Source: Antedon mediterranea (Eukaryota; Echinodermata; Crinoidea; Comatulida; Antedonidae). From it: a stretch of DNA of 64,000 nt. Positions 48,001 to 60,000 of this stretch are shown here, one piece after another. The notes below the pieces were generated by a model, which was not told the DNA's origin, did not search any database, and worked only from the letters and a program-made list of their open reading frames with translations. Position numbers and translations under genes: made by a program. The number at the start of each line of letters is the position of its first letter. Positions within the stretch are counted from its first letter, which is position 1. The stretch lies in contig NC_092678.1 in the NCBI RefSeq assembly GCF_964355755.1, forward strand, positions 8,344,922 through 8,408,921, written 5' to 3'.

Positions 48001-51000
48001 TATAGTATAATTACAATATTATTCGCAAACTTATACAAAAAGACAAATTTGGAACCAATAGGGAAAACAATAAATAAATGTATATAAATAATTAATCACA
48101 ATAAATCATATTTATGAGCGGCAATATGGTACCGGCAATTGTAACCCATTATGGCTCATGGTAGAGTTTCTGTAAAGTCAAGGACTTTATACCTGCTATG
48201 GGCAATATACTAGCGAACTAACAGTAAACTGCAAACCGCGTTACTTGTCCCAGCCGTCCAATAGACACAGATTCTACGTGGGACAAGCTACGCGGGTTTC
48301 CGCGTACCATTACTACTCGTCTGTGTAAATTGGCCCTTGTAAGACCTTGGTATATAGTAATTTTAAAGATAGAAAACAAAATTATAGGAAACAAATAAAA
48401 TTAAAACATAATTTTTTATATTTTGAGATTCAATATGATACTGATTCTGTCCTCTGCCTTCATTGGCTAAATTTTCTGAAGGTCAAGTCTGGTATAGGCC
48501 TATGTAAACCTTGGTTTGCAAACTTGAGTATCTATATATAAATTTACGTAAGGGAAAAATTCGGTAAATCGCGCGTTATTTCTAGAATGTTTACTCGATG
48601 GTATATAAAGTTGGTTCGTACTTTCGATACTGATATTAACCACCTGATGTAACCCTGTTTACTAATTAAATTGAGTTCGATAATTAGTTATTGACATTTA
48701 AAACGAATTTAGGTTCAACGATTTGCCCAAAATAGGGGTGTTTTCTGATCGTGGTATACACTGTCCATCTTGAAAAATACCCGCATACAATATTAAATAC
48801 AAGGATGATTCGCATTTTCCTATCTCCTCCTACGATAATTAATTTTAATGGCTGAAAACCGGTTGAACAGCTCTAGTACAGTATCATATAATGTTGAAGA
48901 CAGGCCGATTTTCTTTAAAAAATACTATTTGATAGATTTAATATACGTTTATACAAATGTATTGATTTGCGATTTCCAATCTCTCAGACTCCCAGTTTGT
49001 AGGTAAATTTATGACCCCTTGGTTTAACACAAGTAGGTAAATTTATGGGCCCCTGGAGAATAAACTTACAACTGAGATTAGTAGTATTGTAAATAGGTAT
49101 TAACCATTTTTGGTCGCCATTTGAATCGAAATTTTCTTACTGTGAATGTGGTTACTGTTAGGTATATAAACAAATATACAAAGAACATTTATTACTGTGA
49201 CTGTGGGTAGGCTCTACTGTTGGATATATAAACACATATAAAAATACATATACAAATAAAAACTTTATTACTGACAGTTTCTTCTTAACGTTTGTATTAA
49301 TTAATAATTATACAAAATATAAACGTCGTAGTGGTGTATCGTTTAAAACAATATTTCGTTACTGAGTGGATAAAGAATATATTTTTGTTCTTCCCATCCT
49401 CTTCCCCATCCCTCAACTCTAATGTTATATACAAAACACAAATTGGGTTTGTTTAAGAGTTCAAATAAAAAAATTTCTCCTTCGGAAGTAGGCCTAATTC
49501 TATAGTGCTAATTTTATTTGACCAAATTAATCATCGTGTCTATTTATTTGTTTCTGAAAACGACAATGTATTTATAGTCCTGCGGTACGTACATTTGAAA
49601 TCGCCATTTTTTTTACGCTGAAATTACTGTGTATTCGAGAACCATCTGTGGACATGACCTAGATGGTACGCGAGCGAAGCGAGTAGTACACTACTAAACC
49701 TCGGTTTGCAAACTTGAGTATAACATTAAACGTGAGTATAAGTCTAAACTAGTAAACCTCGGTTTGCAAACTTGAGTATAACAGTATAGCTTGAGTATAA
49801 CTATATTCTACACAAGTAAACCTCGGTTTGCATTGAGTATAACATTAAACGTGAGTATAAGTCTAAACTAGTAAACCTTGGTTTGCAAACTTGAATATAA
49901 CCGTATAACTTGAGTATAACTATAGTCTACACTATTAAACCTCGGTTTGCAAACTTGAGTATATCAGTATAATTTGAGTATAACTATAGTATACACTATA
50001 GTAAAACTCGGTTTGCATTGAGTATAACAGTATAACTTGAGTATAACTATAGTCTACACACTAATAAACCTCGGTTTGCATTGAGTATAACAGTATAACT
50101 TGAGTATAACTATAGTCTACACACTAATAAACCTCGGTTTGCATTGAGTATAACAGTATAACTTGAGTATAACTATAGTATACACTATAGTAAAACTCGG
50201 TATGCATTGAGTACAACAGTATAACTTGAGTATAACTATAGTCTACACACTAATAAACCTCGGTTTGCATTGAGTATAAAACAGTAAACGTTAGTAAGTC
50301 TACACTAGTAAACCTTGGTTTGCAAACTTGAGGGAACTTGAGTATAACAAAAGTCTACACACTAGTGAACCTCGGTTTGCATTGAGTATAAAAGTAAACT
50401 TTAGTATAAGTCTACACTAGTGAACATTGGTTTGCAAACTTGAGTATAACATAACTTGAGTATAACTATAGTCTACACACTAGTGAACCTCGGTTTGCAT
50501 TGAGTAGGCCTATAACTAGTTAACTTGCTGAGTATAACTAGTCTACACTAAGTAAACACTGGTTTGCTGCTCGAGCAAATTCAGTGTTTGGAAAGAAACA
50601 TTTAGTCTAGGACAAAAATCTGAAAAGATGCTTAGAAATCAAGTTAGGGGGAGCGGAATGTTAAAGGCTGTCAACATAGCCAGATATCCTAATTAAACCC
50701 TTCTGATCACTCTAATCCCTGTTGATACTTAATTTTTTGCCTCGTCTTGAAATGGCGGCCATTTTTGTATAAAATGTGGATAAAATCAGATCTAAATAAG
50801 GTAGATACACAATCTTGGTGTCTAAATATATCTGGCTATGTTGACAGCCTCTAACATTCCACTCCCCCTAACTCATTTTTTTTTTCACATTTTTTGCCTA
50901 GACTAATTTGCTAGTGTAGACAGTTGACAAATTTAAGAAATTAGTTTTGCACAAGTTATTGCATGATTCCGGAAGGAAGTCAAAGCAATAATAGAATGCA

Positions 51001-54000
51001 AATTAAACTCCCAAAGAAAATACGTTTTATTACCCAAGTCTCGAGAAAACACGAGTTTTGTTTTGTTGTAACATTGATACGGGAAGCGATTTGGAAAATA
51101 GAAATGTAGTCTGGCAAAACAGCGTTTATATAATGCTGTTATATATGCACACTGACTATATAGAAAGAGTTCTGCACTCTTGATATATAAATATCGTATC
51201 TAAAATGGTCGACGTTTAGCACTGTTTGTGGTTCCTTTCTCAAAATTGATATGTACAATATATATATATTTTTTGACATTGCAATTGACAACAACAATGA
51301 ATTACATTTTTATTTATCCGAACAATACGTTGTGCCTATAATTGATTTTGATGTATAATGTAGATTATTTTCACACAGGATGTGAAAATGTTGCGTCGAC
51401 AAAAGGCGCTGAGTCGTACAGTTTCTGAAATATGGCCTTTTAAAAATAGTTTAATAGTTTAAGTTACAGTAATTGGAGAGTGGTGGGGTAAAATTTGGCA
51501 TAACGATCGGACGGGGAGGAGATAGAGTCATGAGTGGATACGTATACGTAAGAAACGCCATGTGTGCCAAATTAGATATTCAACTTACCTAATTCCAATC
51601 GTTGTTTGTATAAGAGTTACTAAACCAGATACAAAGAAAGTTGTGCCGATAATCTCACTCTGGGCTACCAGATCGCGTTCCAAACAAAACGCGGGAAAAA
51701 GTACCAACGGGACAGCTAACGTTGAACCAAACATGGTAAGGAAATGCTATTAAAGACATATAAATAATATTAGAAAGTTACAGTAATGTATATTATTTTC
51801 CTCCTTTAATCTAAGATACAATGCCATCATGTTTTTAACAAAGAATTATCAATGCAATCAAATTAACATTTTAACAAGTTTTTCATTTACGAATGTAAAT
51901 ACTGGGTATGAGGATGAGATAAGTGGTTTGAAGCATTATAAGATGTGGTTCCCACAAGGCCGGACGTAGACGCTACGCAGCGAGATGACTAATGACTTGC
52001 GTTGTTGCGCCTACGTCTTTGCTTTCCTCCATAGTGGGAACCAAGCATTAATTTCCATGATGTTAATACCCGATTCTCCAGTGCTGTATAATATTCGCCC
52101 AGTATCGGGAATATTTGGTAAAATATGTAAGGCTAGGTTAAGGGTTAAGTTATGATATACGATACAGGTAATAGGAGAAACGTATTGAATTACCAAATAT
52201 TCCTACATTATGGTACTGATTTTGGCTCTGACGCTTCACATGCACCCAATGCCAGTTTAGCTTCGTTTTGAGCTGCAAAAGGATCAATGCTCCTAGTACC
52301 AAGATAATGGAAAAATCTAGATAGACCTACAGTACCGAGAAAGCCCAGTGGAAAGCAGTGATATTGATGACCAATCTGGGCTTCTCTCTCTAAAGAAGAA
52401 GAACGAATCGGGTGACGTTAAGAGTGGGATTGGCTCATCCTCATTTTGTGTATTTCATTTTCTAACCGGACGTGGCTACAGAGGCGAGGAATGTTGGTAG
52501 CGAGTTATATTTTTAAAAGAATATCTTATTAGTGAAGATCAAAGACTTACTTGAAAGGCCAGGAAGAACGTTAAGTGAATAGGCGGACGGTCTTCAATCC
52601 CGTATGTCATGTTGCCTGGGGACTGGTCACGTGGGGTTGGCTCCTCATCCTCATTTAGATTCTGTGTTTCGGGTTCTTTTGAAAAATTAACCTTTTGATG
52701 ATAAAAAACATTTGTTAATTCTTTAGAAACAAATGGCTGATCATAACTTCTGCTGTATATTGGTCAGTGGATTTTCACGCTTGGCATATAGTGCAGTCAG
52801 TGGGCATGGGCTAAATGGTGGTAGTCTCATTGAAAACTCTGTTTTAGTTCAAGCTTAGTTATTTACCCGGGTATATTGAGGACCTATCCACCAAAGTTAA
52901 GCTTGGTTCCCACTAGGACGCAACGCAAGAAGGACCTAGACGCAATGCAAGCGAGTTGACCAATGACAAGCGACAGTTCGAATAATTTATATCGCTTGTG
53001 ATTGGATAAATCCCTTACGTTGCGTTTCTAGTGGACACCACGCAAAAGCAACAACTCTGCCCCCGCTTTGCCCATGCAAACAAACTTACCCAGCTAAATA
53101 ACTAAGCCTGATCTGAACTGGATAAAAGAAAATATTACTGATTATTTGAATATTAAATACGATGGCCGATCCTTTTGATTGACCGAGTAACGAGTTCACT
53201 TCGGCGTACGTATTTTTTCTACAGTAGTAACCCTACCCTAACCCAATAAAGTGTCTCCTTCTGGTTGATTGCCCATTATCTTACCACCTAAATAGGGGTT
53301 CCACTGTAATACAACTGGTTAGTGTGGGGTAATCAGCCGAAACAGCACAATTTTGAAATGAATATAAACAAGTATTTTCTCCAATAATCTTAACACTTTA
53401 TTTACATTTTATTTAGACCAAACAATTAGAATATTAAGTGAGTTTGATGCCTTTAGTTTGACCCATCATCTAATAGAGGAAATTGATCCGGAAGTGTTTT
53501 TTTTAAATCTAAAAAACGTGTTCTTCCACATGGTTGTGACATATTTGATTAATATCAATATTAATCAAATACCAATTGGTAATTTCCTCTTTCGTTGCAA
53601 ATAACGATTCATAATCTCAATTGAAACGTATGACAAGCCCATAGAATGTATTTACAGTCACGTAGGCCTACTCATAGATATACAAGATGTAGGGAGATAC
53701 TTCACTTGGGCCTGGCACTGAAATTTAGGTGATGGATAGGCCTTAAGGCCTATAATAAACGATAGCGATTGTTTCACCTTCAGTCATCTACATACGAGTC
53801 AAGTCAATGTATTCAAAATGAAGGCAAATATAGTGTTTCATCCATATTTCCTTGACCTAATGATATCGTTGTTGAAATACCGTTGTAAATCCAAATGTTC
53901 TTTCAGTTGAACCCGTATAAGGGGATACCCTCGAGACACAACGGTGTAGCTGTCCCTTATTGCCGTACCGTATCGTAGAGTGTTAAACATTTCCCTTTTT

Positions 54001-57000
54001 TAAATTGCCTTGTTATACGCCCCTATTATGAAAAATGTTCTGTATCCGTACCGTTACGTGTACAATGGCACGAACGAAGGGCGTAGGTTCCGTGGATGTT
54101 TGAACCACGCTATTATTTTATTAATTACATAATACTCAAACCACAATGAGTTCCTCTACCAATAAATTAAACTCATTTCCTCTTCCGCTAACCTCTAGTG
54201 AACTTGAGGTAGACCTATAACTACAATGTATTGTTATGTCGAAGTCTTCATTAGCATTTTATGATTGGTAAAAATCATAATTGTAGGCGGCATATCTCGT
54301 TTATCTCTGATGCCCAGTTTGATCGCAATTTCTATGTAATGTTCACTGGATTTGGTTTGGCATAGCGAGTGGGCTAATGATGGTATATTCTCTGTCTATA
54401 CACCATCGAACTAGTTGGACAAAGAAAGTGTAACGTGCCCAAATATGGTAGTAATATGACGTCATTGTGTCCATATATAGGCACATTACATAAAGTTTGA
54501 TAGTGACATAGCTTTATGCGTGACTGACAGAGTACAGATATCACTACGGTTCGAATCCCATCGTCGCTCTCCGTGTGTTCCGACTAGCGAGTTTGAAACG
54601 TAGTTCATCATGTGTACGTTATAGAACGCAGTACGCAATACACTCTCTTTTTTAAGAGAGTGGGGGATCCCGGTGTACTGCCACACCTGAAAAAAATAAC
54701 TTAGTGGGTTATCGTTAATGTGCAGCACCCAAAATAGTATGTTATTACTGTTTAGCGTATTGTAAAGTAGAGAATGCCTCCACGTTCTGTTTTAAACCGC
54801 CTTCTTGGGTAGGCCTAATATAATGTTTGGTAAGTCATGAGACAAATATTTGAAGCACAGTTTATTTATTATTTTTTCCCATTTTTTTCTTTTATTACTA
54901 AAATATATTCATTTCATAATGATATTTCACACTCTTGATATCGTAACATATTCATTAACATGTTTATTTTTTAGCATATTAATATTGGTCATCACTATAA
55001 TAGACTGACTGACGGATGACAGAGTGTGAACCCATTGAGGTATTTATTGCATTTATACCCCTGGTGAACCCCGGCCAAAGTGACCTAGCTAATTAGTTTA
55101 TATTGGAAATAGTTTATCAAATAGATAAATTCAATCTGCAGACTGGCTCAAATATACTATATTGATATTCAAGCATAATTATATACAATTTAGTAAAATA
55201 ATTAGTAATTACTTCTTGCAGAAGAGACTTGAGGAGAACATATTGAAACAATTTAAGTTTTAAAAATAATTTTGTAAGCCTACCAGACCGTGACGAGGCT
55301 TGGTCTGCGAGGAATTAGTTCAGGAATTTTAAACAAAACAGTGATTTATTTGCTCAGTAACCGAAGATTACAGAAACTTCTGTTTGAGTTTGGGGCATAA
55401 TAATTATCGCTACTCTAATAATATGAAATTGCATTATCGAAGGTCACGTATATTGAAACCCTCCTCTCTCATTCATTCATTATATATTGATCCTTTTCAA
55501 TATTTACATTTAAACAAAAAAACTGAACTTGTGGAGATCAGTGTAAACCTAGTGACCTAAATCACTGTAGCTGAGTCGTTTGACCCAACCCAAATTCAGT
55601 TTATACTGTACCTTAAAACGGGGGAAAATGAAGGAGGACGGGCTTATAGGACTGCAACATCAGGTCCTAGTCCCAGACAAGTAGACACATCATGACTATC
55701 GAATGGAATAAGGCCTGTGTCCACTATAGGCCTTACGGCGAAGCTGAAATGATGCCTGGAAAAGCAATCCCGTTCCTCATCAAGCATAATACTTTTTTAC
55801 CACATATACTGTTCTAAATAAATACTAATAGTACAAAAAGTAAAAGTTCCACAAAAAAATACCTGGCGTTTGGTAGAAAATTACCGTTAAAATTGGTAAA
55901 TATGCCAACGATTTTTTACGAAATAGCGAGGCTGAAACAACTGGTGGCGCACTATAACTAGACTGTACTATTATTATCACGGTTTATAAGAAATATATAG
56001 GCAAGTTATTTATTATCAAAATAGATTTATTCTTTATTTTTTTAAATAAATTTGGTGAATACAAATTTATATTAACTCTAAAATTAAAATTTAGAGTTAA
56101 TAATTATCCCCCGACATTAAAACATTTATAATTACAAATGGCTTCAACTGTTCGTATAATGGTTTCTCCCGACAGGTAGGCTATTAATAGCAGTAGAAAT
56201 ACAGCAGCAATATTATGCGAAGTTTATACCGTAGGATGTACAGAGTGACTGATATGATTTAACTGTGAAACATATAGAACACATATTCCTAGTAATAAAT
56301 ACCAATGCAATAGTAAATTTAAATTATTAAATAAAATACAAACATCAAATATTTGTTTTGTTTCAATGTAATTGTATTTATTCTCATGGTTAATATTTTT
56401 GTTTATATTCTCATGGTTACACAATTTCTTTTAATGGTTACACAATTTCTTTATATTCTCATAGTTACTATTTTTCTTTATATTCTCATGGTTACAGTTT
56501 TTATTATTATATTCTCATGGTTAAATTATTTATTTATATTCTCATGGTTACAGTTTTTATTATTATATTCTCGTGGTTACATTATTTATTTATATTCTCA
56601 TGGTTACAGTTTTTATTATTATATTCTCATGGTTATATTATTTATTTATATTCTCATGGTTTCCATTTTGTTTTCATTTTTTTTAAATCTTTTTTTTTAT
56701 TCACATGCTCACAGTTTCTGTTTGCATAACCATGGTTAGTGTTTCACATTGGTTATAGTGTAGGCCTATTACATTACAGTTACTTTTTATGATGATTTTG
56801 TTGCATTCAAAACCGTATAAACTACATTTCATATTCATCTTCCTCATAGTCTAATTCACCATAGTCTAATTCATCATCTTCAATGCCATAGTCTGGTGTG
56901 TCTTCTTTTTCTTCTTCTTCTTCTCTTGTCCTGTTTTCACACTCATCTCATTCACACTCGAACAGTTAATCCTAGAGCAAGTGACTTTGGAGTCTGCCTT

Positions 57001-60000
57001 CTTCCTTTCCAAGCAAGGTACAGGATGTCCTGGCATATCGATAAAATTTTCGTTCGAGTTTCTTCAGTAACATCTGAAAATGAGGTTTGTATAGTATCTT
57101 CTGCAGCACCAACACACTTTGCGATTAGATTAAACAACTCATATGGCACAATTTCAGATATGTCAACATCATTAATGTCCGCTGCTCTTGGAGGCCATTC
57201 ACTCTGCATACCTTTGTTTGATTTGATGGCATTATTTACTATCGTACCTGCAAGTACATTTTATAGCATTGGGTGAATGAAACATAGTAATAATAAATTT
57301 ATATTAAGCATATACTGTATTGTGTACAGCATTTATGATCGACACCACTTACTATCATAACAGTTTTGTTTTTTGAGTGCATACAGCTTTCACCTCGTTG
57401 ATCCACAGCATTTCCTTAATTATGCAATAACATTTATTGTTGTTATTTAAAAATAAACCAATATATACAAGTTATTGTATTTTAACCGTACCTGCAAAAT
57501 ATAGAGTCTTTAGTTTGTCTCTATTGTCACCATCAGTGGAGATTTCGTGTGTTGTAGAAGTAGTTGGAATATCTATGTCATACTTTGATGATTCATCTGT
57601 CTCCGTTGTACTTTTTCCTGATGACAAAAATGGATCAGCCACAAATCCTAGGGATACATTGCTAAAGTACACCAGAACTGATTCATTTCTAATTAAGAAA
57701 AAATAAATAAAATATTTAGTTTGACCAATCCACAAAAAGATTTTTTTTTTTAAATTATCCCTGGTGAAATAATCATTTAATATAAACACACTAAGCAACT
57801 AACCTTCTTGTGGGTGAATGAAAAATTAGGTTAGGATAATCCATCCTGAGCTTCTTCTTCAACACGTCTGATCTATAAATAACACATTAATTGATTATAA
57901 TTAATTGTAACACAGATAAAATGAAGAAATTATTACAGTAACTGGATCTCAAAAATATTACAAAATTATTTCATCCTTTTTAAGAAGGGATTGACAGCCT
58001 ACCTTATAGTTGACAAGTAAACTTTTTCTGTTTTTTCAATTGATTTCATGAAAAGCTTTTGGAGTTTTGCGAGTCTTAGTATCTCCTGTCCATACTGTAA
58101 CCGTTTATCAATTACATCTCTGCAAAATACCTTATAGCTTTGCTTATATGTTAAAAAAACACTTTCCAATTCCCTGTAAATAATAATAAATACTGTATTA
58201 TTAAAATATATTTTAATATTTTATAGATTTTGGTGTTTAAAAATTCAACATTTAGACTGAAGCAAATAAAAAAAAAATTTAAAATGTAAATTTAAAAAAC
58301 CAACAGAGTTTTAGAAAGTTACGTTTTACTCACTTTCCAGAATCATGTCGTTTACGTGAATTAACAACTATTTTGGTGTAGTTTTTGTAACATTGGTCAT
58401 GATATCGCACTTCAATACAAGCACAGCTTTTGCCTCGAATGTCTTTTAAAATACTTTCGTCCTCTCTCATTTCTGCAGCTTTTCGCAACATTCCTGTCAT
58501 AAATCAAATCAACAAAAGCAATAGTGTGTAATTCCTAAATGATTGAAATGATATTTTGTTATGCATAACTACAGCATGGAGATATAAAATGTATAGCTCC
58601 ATGATTACACTATATAGCAAAGGTTCACATGGAAGAAATGTCCTGGAACACCTCATTATGCTGTACAGTAGGAAGGTTTTCTAATTGGATTACATCAGTT
58701 GAGCCTGCAAAACTCATTATAGGATGGGGATTAGAAAGCAGATTGATTAATTAACCATATGTTTACAAATTTCAAGGATAGGAGAAACAACAATAACAAG
58801 TGAATTTTTTTTCTTCAAATAATTACCTGCATCATCTGTTAAAGCCTTTCTTAATTTATCATGACCTCTTTTGCCTTGGATCGTCACTAATTTGTCTTGC
58901 AATTTACAAATGATACATTTCTTTGGCAAAATTGTGGCTTTTTGAACCATTGCTGTGGCTGAACTACTTCTCAAAAAATGCTTGGCCCTCTTAACTGGTG
59001 GCTCATCTGGGCTCTCACTGTCTCCTGCTTGGGATCTCTTTTTGGCAACTCTTGTTTCAGCCTAAACATCAATTTCAACGTATAATTAATTTATACAGCA
59101 TTTTATTTTGTCTTATATAGAGCCTATATTGGTATTTAACTAAAATTAATTTTGTAGCCTACTGAATAATATATACTGTATAATATAATATGGCCTAGGC
59201 CTAGGGCCTAGGCCTACGTAGTAGTACTGGTACTAGTAGAAAGCCCAATCAACAACCAAGCACAGAAACTAAGGGCACAATATAGATCTATAAGTAAGTG
59301 CAGTAGCACCCTATATACTGTATCATTTAACTATATTATTAACTCTTAGAGTATTCTGATAATAATAAACCAAATATTACCTTTTTTAGTCGAGATGTAT
59401 CAGTATATCGCCTGTAACAGGTAGCATGAAAACCTAAGCCTGGATGCTCGCGTACGACATCGTCAAACGATTTACCTTCATCAGACATACCAAGCTCCGT
59501 CAAATGTATGGCGATTTCCTTGCCGTCTCCATCTAATTTTATCCAACTCTTTGAACAGAGCAACACTTTATTCCATCGAATCTCAGTAATTGGACTGATA
59601 ATTTCATTTGAATGCTTGTAAATTTGGAAAAAACATTTCAACTTTACTTTGTCTGAGCGAGAAGATCCTTCCTCGTCGGACGCCATTTCGTGTTTACATC
59701 GTGCTGATTTTGACGTCTGCTGCCTAAACGTCGCGTATGATTGGTTTAACTGATGTCATGTGATACAAAATGGCAACTGCGAAAATATATTCTTTTATAC
59801 TTTTAAAATCAAGATTTCTTTAAAATGTCAGGAAAATTTTCGTGGAACTTTTTAATACGTGATTAATTTATTTTTATGTATATGAATCAAGAGAGTTCAC
59901 TTATTATGCTTAATGAGGAACAAGAAAAAATGTTTTCATCTTCACCGTAAGGCCTACTAGTTAACAGTATTATTGTTTAGTATGCCTATATTGTGGTCGA

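Noticed and set aside
54480-54728. Minus-strand 80-codon ORF
   Set aside because: Overlaps a SINE with a clear B box; no homology.
56353-56739. Plus-strand 128-codon hydrophobic ORF ([10 protein letters not shown] repeats)
   Set aside because: Comes from the TATTCTCATGGTTA minisatellite, not a membrane protein.
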